From Mesorhizobium alhagi CCNWXJ12-2 (GTDB lineage: Bacteria > Pseudomonadota > Alphaproteobacteria > Rhizobiales > Rhizobiaceae), in the NCBI RefSeq assembly GCF_000236565.1, contig NZ_AHAM01000095.1, forward strand, positions 1 to 39,673: a stretch of 39,673 bases of DNA, read 5' to 3'. The translations under genes and the position numbers were made by a program. Shown here in pieces: positions 11,828-19,707 of the stretch; positions within the stretch are counted from its first letter, which is position 1; each line of letters opens with the position of its first letter. The notes beneath the pieces were generated by a model, which saw nothing but the letters and a program-made list of their open reading frames with translations, was not told the origin of the DNA and did no database searches.

Positions 11828-13159
11828 TCAGGCAGGCAACGCCTCGGAGAATTCGACGGCCCTGCCCTTCCCGGCTTCGACGATCTCGGCCTCCCACATC
11901 ACCCGCTGGCCGCGTACGATCGTTCCAACCGGCCAGCCTGTCACCTGTTTGCCATGATATGGCGTCCAGCCTGCCTTCGAGCCGGCCTGCTCGTTGGTGA
12001 TGGTCTCGCGGCGCTTCAAGTCGACCACGGTGAAGTCGGCGTCATAGCCGGCCGCGATGCGACCCTTGCGGGCCATGCCGAACAGGCGATGCGGGCCGTG
12101 GCTGCTTAGATCGACAAAGCGTTCGAGCGATAGCCGCCCCGCATTCACATGGTCCAGCATGATCGGCACCAGCGTCTGCACGCCGGTCATGCCCGACGGC
12201 GAGGCCGGATAAGGTTTCGCCTTTTCCTCAAGCGTATGCGGCGCGTGGTCGGAGCCCAGCACGTCGACGACGCCCTGCGAAATACCTTGCCAGACCCCGT
12301 CGCAATGCCGCTTGTCGCGCACCGGCGGGTTCATCTGGAGCAGCGTGCCCAGCCGCGCATAGTCGTCCGCCGACAGCGTCAAGTGATGCGGCGTCGCCTC
12401 GCAGCTAGCCACGTCCTTATGCGCCTGCAGGAACGCGATCTCCTCGGCCGTGGAGATGTGCAGCACGTGGATGCGCGCGCGCGCCTGCCGGGCGATGCGC
12501 ACCAGTCGCTCGGTGCAGCGCAGCGCCGCGATCTCGTCTCGCCACACCGGGTGCGATGACGGGTCGCCCTCTATGCGTTCGCCCAGCCTCTCGCGCAGCC
12601 GGAACTCATCCTCGGAATGGAAAGCCGCCCGGCGGCGTGTGTTCCTCAGGATAGAAGCCACGCCTTCGTCGTCCTCGACCAGCAGGTTGCCGGTCGACGA
12701 GCCCATGAATACCTTGATCCCCGCCGCGCCCGGCAGCCGCTCCAGTTCCGCGACCTCGCCGGCGTTCTCCCGCGTACCGCCGACCCAGAAGGCGAAATCG
12801 CAATGCATGCGGCTCGTGGCCCGCTTCACCTTGTCTGCCAGCGCCTCGGCGCTGGTGGTCAGCGGGTTGGTGTTTGGCATCTCGAAGACCGCGGTGACGC
12901 CACCCAGCACCGCTGCGCGCGAGCCTGTCTCGAGGTCGTCCTTGTGCTCCAAGCCCGGCTCGCGGAAGTGGACCTGGCTGTCAACCACCCCCGGCAGGAT
13001 ATGCAGCCCGCGGCAATCGACGGTCTCGCCGGCCGAGGTCTGCGCCAGATCGCCGATGGCGCCGATGCGTCCGCCAGTCACGCCGATATCGCGCAGGCCG
13101 GTCCCATCCTGGTTGACCACCGTGCCGCCCTTCAGGATAAGGTCGAAAGTCGTCGCCAT
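11828..13159 (-). CDS. pyrC: Dihydroorotase (amidohydrolase superfamily)
   Basis: 443-aa amidohydrolase that by family catalyses carbamoyl-aspartate/dihydroorotate interconversion in pyrimidine synthesis. Expected metal and substrate residues are present: GIKVFMG with Lys149 (the position carboxylated in many relatives), His181 in HSED, His234 in VLHIST and Asp304 in GSDHAPHT. The usual first metal motif HxH reads Gln62-Val-His64 here (DSQVHFREPG). Start ATG at 13159 gives the normal ATTFDLILKGG N-terminus; the open frame continues upstream to 13228. It is divergent from the ygfZ-like gene. An allantoinase- or hydantoinase-like role is the main alternative. Confidence 0.87.
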   Translation of the reverse strand: MATTFDLILKGGTVVNQDGTGLRDIGVTGGRIGAIGDLAQTSAGETVDCRGLHILPGVVDSQVHFREPGLEHKDDLETGSRAAVLGGVTAVFEMPNTNPLTTSAEALADKVKRATSRMHCDFAFWVGGTRENAGEVAELERLPGAAGIKVFMGSSTGNLLVEDDEGVASILRNTRRRAAFHSEDEFRLRERLGERIEGDPSSHPVWRDEIAALRCTERLVRIARQARARIHVLHISTAEEIAFLQAHKDVASCEATPHHLTLSADDYARLGTLLQMNPPVRDKRHCDGVWQGISQGVVDVLGSDHAPHTLEEKAKPYPASPSGMTGVQTLVPIMLDHVNAGRLSLERFVDLSSHGPHRLFGMARKGRIAAGYDADFTVVDLKRRETITNEQAGSKAGWTPYHGKQVTGWPVGTIVRGQRVMWEAEIVEAGKGRAVEFSEALPA

Positions 13160-13245
13160 TTGCCCTGCCTCTGGCTCTTGCTCGCGCGTTGCGTGCGGCT
13201 TACGTAATGGCCGACCGATTTGCAACATCAGGTGCGTTGCCGCCC

Positions 13246-14127
13246 ATGCCCACCGCCCAGTTAAACGATCGCGCGCTCATCTCCGTGTCGGGGGTGGATG
13301 CGGAGCACTTCCTGCAAAACATCGTGACCGCCGATCTCGATGTTTTGACGGCCGGCCAAGCGAAACCGAGCGCGCTTTTGACACCGCAAGGCAAGATACT
13401 GTTCGATTTTCTCGTCTCGCGCGACGGCGAAAGCGGCTTCATCCTGGAATGCCGCGCCGACGTGGCAGGTGATTTCCTCCGCCGCCTGACGCTCTACCGG
13501 CTCCGCGCCAAGGTCGATATCTCCTCGCAGGAACAGTCGCTTGTTTCTGTTTCGTGGCGGGATGGTTCAGAGGCTTCAGTTTCCGATTCAAGCTCTTCGC
13601 AATCAACCGGATTGCGCGACCTGCGCTTTTCCTCTGACGCAAGCGTGTTCAGGAAATACGGCCAGGCAGTTGGCGCTTCCGCGGATACTTCGGAGTGGCA
13701 TACCTTTCGCATCAGCCACGGCATCGCCGAGAGCGGAGCGGACTACCAATTGGGCGACGCCTTTCCCCACGACGTGCTGCTCGACCAGATGGGCGGCGTC
13801 GGCTTCCGGAAGGGCTGCTATGTCGGACAGGAGGTCGTCTCGCGCATGCAGCATCGCGGCACTGCGCGCCGGCGCGTGCTGATCGCTTCGGCCGAAAGCG
13901 AGCTGCCGGCGCCTGGCGCCGATATCCTTGCCGACGGCAGATCCATCGGCGCCCTCGGATCGGTCTCAGGTAAATCCGCTTTGGCAATCGCACGCATCGA
14001 CAAGGTCAAGGCCGCGATGGACGACGGCGTGCCGATCCTCGCCGACGGCGTGGCCTTGTCGCTCTCAATACCGGAATGGGCGAAATTCTCGTTTCCCCAG
14101 GAGACGGCCGCGGCGGGCGACGCCTGA
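13246..14127 (+). CDS. ygfZ: YgfZ/GcvT-domain iron-sulfur maturation protein
   Basis: 293-aa folate-binding YgfZ/IBA57-type protein that helps maintain or assemble certain iron-sulfur enzymes. The diagnostic KGCYVGQE motif is present with Cys191. The N-terminal LNDRALISVSGVDAEHFLQN is the start of the GcvT-like fold. Starts at 13189 (TTG) and 13207 (ATG) are in frame, but ATG at 13246 gives the length and N-terminus usual in the family. It overlaps the HD-hydrolase gene by one base (TGATG), so the two are likely co-translated. Confidence 0.92.
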   Translation: MPTAQLNDRALISVSGVDAEHFLQNIVTADLDVLTAGQAKPSALLTPQGKILFDFLVSRDGESGFILECRADVAGDFLRRLTLYRLRAKVDISSQEQSLVSVSWRDGSEASVSDSSSSQSTGLRDLRFSSDASVFRKYGQAVGASADTSEWHTFRISHGIAESGADYQLGDAFPHDVLLDQMGGVGFRKGCYVGQEVVSRMQHRGTARRRVLIASAESELPAPGADILADGRSIGALGSVSGKSALAIARIDKVKAAMDDGVPILADGVALSLSIPEWAKFSFPQETAAAGDA

Positions 14128-14738
14128 TGGCCGATCGGCCCGGAGCGCCGCTGCGCGCCTGGCAGCGCATGCTGTCGGGCCGCCGCCTCGACCTGCTCGA
14201 TCCCTCGCCGCTAGACATCGAAATCTCCGACATCGCCCACGGCCTGGCGCGGGTCGCCCGCTGGAACGGGCAGACCGCCGGCGACCACGCCTTCTCGGTT
14301 GCCCAGCATTCGCTGCTTGTGGAGGCTATCTATTCCCGGCACGCGAAGGACGCATCGCCCGACCAACAATTGGCGGCCCTGCTCCACGACGCCCCCGAAT
14401 ATGTGATCGGCGACATGATATCGCCGTTCAAATCCGTTGTCGGCGGCGGCTACAAGGCGGTCGAGGAGCGACTGCAGCGCTCGATCCATATAAGTTTCTG
14501 CCTCCCGGCCGAGATCGGCGAGAAGCTGAAGAAGGACATCAAGCGGGCGGACCAGGTCGCCGCCTATTTCGAGGCGACGATGCTGGCCGGCTTCTCGGAA
14601 GCGGAAGCGATCCAGTTCTTCGGCAGGCCGCGCGGAATTTCGGCCGACGGGCTCGACATCCTGCCCGTCTCGACAAAGACAGTGCAGAAAGCGTTTCTGA
14701 AACGCTTCGAGGCGATCGAAAAGCTGCGCGGCAGATAG
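14127..14738 (+). CDS. HD-domain hydrolase (YfbR-like)
   Basis: 203-aa HD-superfamily phosphohydrolase resembling YfbR-type 5'-nucleotidases. Metal-binding residues are visible as His61 (SVAQHS), His87-Asp88 (LLHDAPE) and a later Asp in KRADQVAAYFEA. The start codon is shared with the stop of ygfZ (TGATG). The substrate is probably a deoxynucleoside monophosphate by analogy, but this is not shown. It is convergent with the RimK-like gene, with about 60 bp and no clear terminator between. Confidence 0.88.
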   Translation: MADRPGAPLRAWQRMLSGRRLDLLDPSPLDIEISDIAHGLARVARWNGQTAGDHAFSVAQHSLLVEAIYSRHAKDASPDQQLAALLHDAPEYVIGDMISPFKSVVGGGYKAVEERLQRSIHISFCLPAEIGEKLKKDIKRADQVAAYFEATMLAGFSEAEAIQFFGRPRGISADGLDILPVSTKTVQKAFLKRFEAIEKLRGR

Positions 14739-14796
14739 CCGAGCCCGCCGGCGATGGCCACGAAATCCGCGACGCCGGCTGGCAGGCCTTTCCCGC

Positions 14797-16260
14797 CTAC
14801 CGCCCCTGGCGCTCCAGCCGGTCTAGAAACCACTGTGTCAGCCGCACCCAGACCTCGTCCTTTTCGCCCGAATCCTCCCAGCCATGGTCGAGATTGGGGT
14901 TGTCGTTGACCTCGATGACAAAGACGCCGTCGGCTGTTTCCTTCAGATCGACGCCGTAAAGCCCATCGCCGATGCAGCGTGCCGCGCTCACCGCCGTCTC
15001 GACGACATGCGTCGGGGCGTCCTTCAGCGTGAAGGTGCGGATGCCGCCCTGATCCGGCTTGCCGGAACGCTCGTGATTGACGATCTGCCAATGCTTCTTC
15101 GCCATCAGGTAATGCACGGCGAAGAGCGGCTGGCCGCCAAGTACGCCGATGCGCCAGTCATAATCGGTCGGGATGAATTTCTGGGCTATCAAAAGGTCCG
15201 AATCCTCCAGCCATAGCGTCGCCAGCGTCTTCAGCTCCTCGAAATTCGACGCCTTCTTCACGCCGCGCGAAAACGAGCTGTCGGGGATTTTCAGGACCAG
15301 CGGAAAACCAAGCGTCTGCGCCGCGACTTCCAGGTCGGACGGGCCGGCGATCATAACCGTTGGCGGCACCGGTACCTTGTTGTAGCTCATCAACTCGTTG
15401 AGATAGACCTTGTTCGTGCAGCGGATCATAGACAGGGGATCATCGATCACCGGCATGCCCTCCTGCTGCGCACGCCGTGCGAAGCGGTAGGTGTGGTTGG
15501 AGATGGACGTGGTCTCGCGGATGAACAGCGCATCGTAGTTTGCGAGCTTGGCCAGATCCTTCTTCGTGATCGGCTCGACCTCGACGCCCATCTTTTCGGC
15601 GATCTTGGCCCAGTGGCGCAGCGAGGAAATCTCGGAAGGCGGCAGTTCCTCGTTCGGATTGACCAGCGTGGCGAAAGCATAGCGCGCAGGCGTGCGGGTC
15701 TTGGTGTCGCGCCATTCGCGGTTGGTGTAGGCGGCCAGGCTCTCCAGGAACCGCGGCTTTTCCTCGGAGCTCATTCGCGTCAGCGAATAAAAGCCGATCT
15801 TGTGGATCGAAGCCCATTGCCGGTTGTCCCTGATGGAAACCTCCAGCGCCGGTGCGCGAAACCAGTCGAACAGCAGCTTGGCGAACCGATCCCAGTCCCT
15901 CGACGGACCAATGCCGAAGAAGAAGGTGACCTTCGCCGGGAAGGAGCCGCCCAGTTCCTTGCGGCACTTGTTGAGCGCCTGCTCCAGTTCCGGCAGAGCG
16001 TGCTCGTAGAGCTTGTGCTCGGAAAGATCGATCATCGTCTCGACGGTCGGGATGACCTTGTGGCCGCGCGAACTCGCCAGCAGCGAGGCATAATAGCCAC
16101 GGCTCTGATAGGCATAATTGCTCGAAAGGTTGATAACCTTCGGGCGCTGGCCGCGAAACAGCGCCGGGTGAGCAAGATAATCGCGGTTGGTGATGATCTT
16201 GTGCGGCGTCGCAACCTGGTCAAGATCGCTTTGCCGGCCGGTGAGTATGACCCAGGTCAT
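14797..16260 (-). CDS. RimK-like ATP-grasp ligase with RLAN N-terminal domain
   Basis: 487-aa predicted amino-acid or peptide ligase. Residues 1-190 match the RimK-like ATP-grasp N-terminal (RLAN) type. Residues 240-480 form the ATP-grasp fold: Lys324 in LVLKIPDSSFSRGV as ATP ligand, Arg370 in DYDWRIGVLGG, and the metal motif EVNDNPN at 450-456. ATP-grasp enzymes of this group join a carboxylate to an amine through an acyl phosphate. ATG at 16260 is chosen, six bases after the stop of the GNAT gene. The open frame runs upstream to 16569, but that part is the GNAT gene in another frame. Substrates are unknown. Comparative genomics has linked this domain pair with GNAT or C39 peptidase partners and proposed peptide-tag or small-metabolite synthesis. 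Confidence 0.9.
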   Translation of the reverse strand: MTWVILTGRQSDLDQVATPHKIITNRDYLAHPALFRGQRPKVINLSSNYAYQSRGYYASLLASSRGHKVIPTVETMIDLSEHKLYEHALPELEQALNKCRKELGGSFPAKVTFFFGIGPSRDWDRFAKLLFDWFRAPALEVSIRDNRQWASIHKIGFYSLTRMSSEEKPRFLESLAAYTNREWRDTKTRTPARYAFATLVNPNEELPPSEISSLRHWAKIAEKMGVEVEPITKKDLAKLANYDALFIRETTSISNHTYRFARRAQQEGMPVIDDPLSMIRCTNKVYLNELMSYNKVPVPPTVMIAGPSDLEVAAQTLGFPLVLKIPDSSFSRGVKKASNFEELKTLATLWLEDSDLLIAQKFIPTDYDWRIGVLGGQPLFAVHYLMAKKHWQIVNHERSGKPDQGGIRTFTLKDAPTHVVETAVSAARCIGDGLYGVDLKETADGVFVIEVNDNPNLDHGWEDSGEKDEVWVRLTQWFLDRLERQGR

Positions 16261-16265
16261 TTCGT

Positions 16266-16739
16266 TCACGCTTTCGGGTGGATGGCGGCCGGTTCGGCCA
16301 AATGAAGCGGCTTTTCGTAAAGCAGGGCGGCGGCGCCGTCGGCGTAGTAGTCCGGCTTGCGGCCGAAGCGGCGGTAGCCGCTCTTCTCGTAGAGGTCTAT
16401 CGCCCGCGCATTGTCTTCGCGTACTTCCAGGCGCAGTTCCTTGCAGCCACGGACGGCTGCCGTGTCTTCGGCGGCCGCCAGCAGCGTCGGGCCGATGCCG
16501 CTGCCGCGAGCGGCCGCGATCGAGTAGAGGCGCGCCTTGCGGCTGCCGGCGCGAAACAGCACGGCGCAATAGCCGGCGATCGCGTCTTGCTCGGCCGCCA
16601 CCAGGACGGTGGCCGAGGCGCTATCGACCATGCTCCGGAACGATTTTCGGGAAATGCGATCCGCCTCGAATACCGTGTTTTCGATCGCTGCCAGGGCATC
16701 GACGTCAGACGCGCGGGCCAGGCGGATTTCAGCAGGCAT
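16266..16739 (-). CDS. GNAT acetyltransferase paired with the RimK-like ligase
   Basis: 157-aa GCN5-related N-acyltransferase. The acetyl-CoA pyrophosphate loop is seen as ARGSGIGPTLL (R-G-x-G-x-G type), followed by the CKELRLEVREDNARAIDLYEKSGY segment typical of motif B. It starts with MPAEIRLARASD, the usual GNAT first strand. Its stop lies five bases before the RimK-like start, so the two are almost certainly one operon with the GNAT first. The likely roles are acylating the ligase product or transferring an aminoacyl group. It resembles RimI-type acetyltransferases, so a ribosomal-protein role cannot be excluded. Confidence 0.9.
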   Translation of the reverse strand: MPAEIRLARASDVDALAAIENTVFEADRISRKSFRSMVDSASATVLVAAEQDAIAGYCAVLFRAGSRKARLYSIAAARGSGIGPTLLAAAEDTAAVRGCKELRLEVREDNARAIDLYEKSGYRRFGRKPDYYADGAAALLYEKPLHLAEPAAIHPKA

Positions 16740-16940
16740 GCGGACCGGAAAACCTCAATCGGCGGGTGAAGATCAGGCTGGTCGAAGGCGTCCCTGCCCG
16801 GCCCGTCGGCGGAGGCATCGGATGCGAATCGCTCCTCGATTCGGGCTGAATTGTGACTCGTCTTTTCAGATCTGTCTGCTGGCGGCGATTGGTGCATCAG
16901 GCGCGTTTCAGTGGCCCAATCGAACCGGGAACCGCAGATG

Positions 16941-17732
16941 TCAGCCCTTCATGCCCTGCAGCAACTGCCGGTAGGCAGTATCTGCGACCTTGACCAGCAC
17001 CTCTTCCGGCAAATTACCGGCCACCGCGCAGCCATAGCCGTCATCCAACCAGTACAGAGCGCGCGTGTCACCCTCTTCGAGCAGGCGGAAGCCGGTTTCG
17101 GTGTTGGAGCTGTCGCGTGCCACATAGAGCGAAATCCGGTTGCCGGTGCGGTCCTGATACATGAACTGCGCTGCTGTCTTGGTTGCCGCTGCCGGCAGCA
17201 GGCGTCCGCCTATCAATTCGAAGCCCTCTGCCGAAAGATCGGGCGCAACAAGCGTCACGCCGATCCGCTTGGACAGCCAGCCGACCAGATGCTCCTTCTG
17301 GTCGGCGCCGACTTCCACGACATGCAACTTTTCGGCGGCATAAATGGCGTGGGCAGCGATCGCGCCGTCGGCCAACTGGATTGCCGTCCCGTTCACCGGC
17401 CGCCACCCGGAAGCTCCCAGGAAATAGCCGCCCAGGCCACCAGCCGCGAAGATCAGCGCCGCCGCCGCCATCCGCCAGCGCGGGGCTGAATTGCTTGACG
17501 CAGGCCGAGTTTCTCCGGCCATGATTTTCGTGAGGCGATCCGGCACCGGCTCATCGAGCACGCCTGCCACCGCCCCGTGCAGCAGGTCGCGATCCGCCTC
17601 ATAGCGCCGGCGCTTCGCTTCCATGTCCGGGTGGATTTCCAGCCACCGTTCATAGGCCGCACGTTCGTCCTGCGGCAGTTCTCCGTCGAGCGCCAGATGG
17701 ATGTCGCGTTCGCTGTATTCGCGCATGGTCAT
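16941..17732 (-). CDS. Anti-sigma factor, membrane-anchored, no zinc motif
   Basis: 263-aa single-pass protein next to an ECF sigma gene. Residues 1-70 are the cytoplasmic part (MTMREYSERDIHLALDGELP), resembling the first helices of an anti-sigma domain but without the HxxxCxxC zinc motif; there is no cysteine in this part. A transmembrane helix lies at about 87-106 (MAAAALIFAAGGLGGYFLG). A periplasmic domain of about 150 residues contains one cysteine (YGCAVAGN). Start ATG at 17732 overlaps the sigma stop (ATGA). The expected role is to hold the sigma factor inactive until an envelope signal acts. The signal is unknown. Confidence 0.88.
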   Translation of the reverse strand: MTMREYSERDIHLALDGELPQDERAAYERWLEIHPDMEAKRRRYEADRDLLHGAVAGVLDEPVPDRLTKIMAGETRPASSNSAPRWRMAAAALIFAAGGLGGYFLGASGWRPVNGTAIQLADGAIAAHAIYAAEKLHVVEVGADQKEHLVGWLSKRIGVTLVAPDLSAEGFELIGGRLLPAAATKTAAQFMYQDRTGNRISLYVARDSSNTETGFRLLEEGDTRALYWLDDGYGCAVAGNLPEEVLVKVADTAYRQLLQGMKG

Positions 17733-18247
17733 GGCTCGACCACCCTTATCGTGCGCCGGCGCGCGCCATCGTCCAGCAGCCCACGCAGTTCGTCCCGTCC
17801 ACGCGCGATCCGTGACATCAGCGTGCCGGCCGGCACGCCCAGCACGTTGGCGGCCTCGGCATATGAAAACCCCTCCACCGCGACCATCAGTATGGCGGCA
17901 CGGCGATCCGGGCTGATGGCCTGCAGCGCGTCGAGTATCTCGCGGGAGGCGACATCCTCCGTCTGGTGCGCGGGCAGCGACATCGCCTCGCTCCCTTCGA
18001 TCTGCAGCATGGAAGCCTCGCCGCGCCTTTTCACCTTGCGCATCTGATCGACAAAGAGGTGGTGCATGATGGTGAACAGCCAGCGGCGCGGGCTGTCGCC
18101 GGTGCGCCAGTTGTCGAGACGGACAAGCGCGCGTTCCAGGCTGTCCTGGACGAGGTCGTCGGCGGCGTCGCGGTCACGCAGCAAGGCTCGCGCATAACGG
18201 CGCAAGCGCGGAATTTCCGCAAGTATCGCTGCCTTCCGGTCGTCCAT
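17729..18247 (-). CDS. ECF-type RNA polymerase sigma factor
   Basis: 172-aa extracytoplasmic-function sigma factor. Region 2 is visible as RRYARALLRDRDAADDLVQ followed by ERAL and WLFTIMHHLFVD. Region 4 is visible as ISPDRRAAILMVAVEGFSY and the helix-turn-helix NVLGVPAGTLMSRIARGRDEL. ATG at 18247 is chosen; the in-frame upstream codons do not resemble the family. It is translationally coupled to its anti-sigma gene and divergent from an MFS transporter, which may be a regulon member. The ECF subgroup could not be assigned by eye. Confidence 0.92.
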   Translation of the reverse strand: MDDRKAAILAEIPRLRRYARALLRDRDAADDLVQDSLERALVRLDNWRTGDSPRRWLFTIMHHLFVDQMRKVKRRGEASMLQIEGSEAMSLPAHQTEDVASREILDALQAISPDRRAAILMVAVEGFSYAEAANVLGVPAGTLMSRIARGRDELRGLLDDGARRRTIRVVEP

Positions 18248-18322
18248 CGCTGTTTTTGTCCCCCTTCCCTCTGATTCCAGATCGAGTCCCTGACCGCAAG
18301 CGCGAACAGCCAGCATATCGCC

Positions 18323-18349
18323 AACGTCCCAGCATGGCGGATTCGTCCC
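18323..18349 (-). promoter_or_regulatory. Possible ECF-sigma-dependent promoter
   Basis: On the minus strand GGGAC (18345-18349) and CGTT (18323-18326) are separated by 18 bases, about 75 bp before the sigma gene. Alphaproteobacterial ECF promoters often pair a GGAAC-like -35 with a CGTT-like -10 at 16-17 bp. The spacing here is one base too long, so this is only a candidate for autoregulation. Confidence 0.25.
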
Positions 18350-18454
18350 GTCGGCGTTATCGCATCAAGGATTTTGAAGCATCGCGCACAACCATTCATT
18401 TGCGCTACAGAAAGCGGTTCGGCTAAAACTCCGGTCCCTGATGGAGACAAGGCG

Positions 18455-19693
18455 ATGGCGATGACGGCGAACGCGAAGGCCCCGGCGAAGAGCGTTCCGT
18501 GGCTGATCATCATTTGCGGCTGCCTGATCGCCGCGCTGACCTTCGGTCCGCGCTCGGCGATGGGCTTCTTCCAGCTGCCTATGCTGGCGGAGAAGGGCTG
18601 GGACCGCACGACGTTCGGCCTGGCGATGGCGCTTCAGAACCTGTTCTGGGGCATCGGCCTTCCCTTCTTCGGCGCCATTGCCGACCGATACGGCACCTGG
18701 CGCGTGCTGGCGCTCGGCGGCGTCATCTACGCCGCCGGCCTCTACATGATGGCGACGGCCTCGTCGATCACGGCGCTGCATATTGGCGGCGGCGTACTCG
18801 TCGGTCTCGGCGTCGCGGCGGGCTCATTCTCGATCGTGCTCGCCGCCTTCGCCCGTCACACGCCGCCCGAAAAACGCTCGGTCGTGTTCGGCATCGGCAC
18901 CGCGGCGGGCTCGGCCGGCATGTTCATCTTCGCACCGATCAGCCAGGGCATGATCGACGCCTACGGCTGGTCCGACACGCTGATCTACATGAGCGCGGCG
19001 ATGCTGATCATCCCGGTGCTGGCGATGCCGCTTTACGGCAGCTCGCACAATGCGGCTGCGGCGCAGAAGGCCGTCCAGCAGTCGGTCGGCAACGCGTTGC
19101 GCGAGGCCTTCGCGCACAAGAGCTATGTGCTCCTCGTCTCGGGTTTCTTCGTCTGCGGCTTCCAGGTTGCGTTCATCACCGCGCATTTCCCCGCCTATAT
19201 CGGCGACATCGGCATCGACGCGCGCTACGCCGTCATCGCGCTGGCGCTCATCGGCTTCTTCAACATCATCGGCTCGCTTGCCTCGGGTGCGATCGGCCAA
19301 AGATATTCCAAGCCGATCTTCCTTGCGTGGATCTATATCGGGCGCTCGATCGCGGTGACGGCATTCCTGCTCCTGCCGCAGACGCCGGCGAGCGTCATCG
19401 TCTTTGCGATCGTGATGGGTCTCTTGTGGCTCTCGACGGTGCCGCCGACCAACGCGCTCGTCGCCATCATGTTCGGCACGCGCCATCTCGGACTACTGGG
19501 AGGCCTCGTATTCCTGTCGCACCAGATCGGCTCGTTCCTCGGCGTCTGGCTCGGCGGCTATCTCTATGACCGCTTCGGCACTTACGATCCGGTGTGGTGG
19601 CTCGGCGTGGCGCTCGGCCTGTTCGCGGCCGTGGTGCATTGGCCGATCAAGGAGCGGCCGGTCGAGCGGATGCAACTGGCGGCGGCGGAATAG
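18455..19693 (+). CDS. MFS transporter
   Basis: 412-aa major facilitator superfamily protein with about 12 transmembrane segments. The loop 2-3 signature is present as GAIADRYGTWRVLALGG, and the second-half equivalent is in GAIGQRYSKP. A GGAG ribosome binding site lies eight bases before ATG at 18455; the upstream open frame to 18374 lacks such a site. It is divergent from the ECF sigma gene across a 207-bp region, so shared regulation is possible. General features recall the oxalate/formate or monocarboxylate branches, but the substrate cannot be assigned. Confidence 0.92.
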   Translation: MAMTANAKAPAKSVPWLIIICGCLIAALTFGPRSAMGFFQLPMLAEKGWDRTTFGLAMALQNLFWGIGLPFFGAIADRYGTWRVLALGGVIYAAGLYMMATASSITALHIGGGVLVGLGVAAGSFSIVLAAFARHTPPEKRSVVFGIGTAAGSAGMFIFAPISQGMIDAYGWSDTLIYMSAAMLIIPVLAMPLYGSSHNAAAAQKAVQQSVGNALREAFAHKSYVLLVSGFFVCGFQVAFITAHFPAYIGDIGIDARYAVIALALIGFFNIIGSLASGAIGQRYSKPIFLAWIYIGRSIAVTAFLLLPQTPASVIVFAIVMGLLWLSTVPPTNALVAIMFGTRHLGLLGGLVFLSHQIGSFLGVWLGGYLYDRFGTYDPVWWLGVALGLFAAVVHWPIKERPVERMQLAAAE

Positions 19694-19707
19694 CCGGCGC
19701 CTACCGC

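Noticed and set aside
16261-16569. N-terminal extension of the RimK-like protein
   Set aside because: The extra residues are Arg-rich out-of-frame GNAT sequence; the ATG at 16260 fits the family and the gene spacing.
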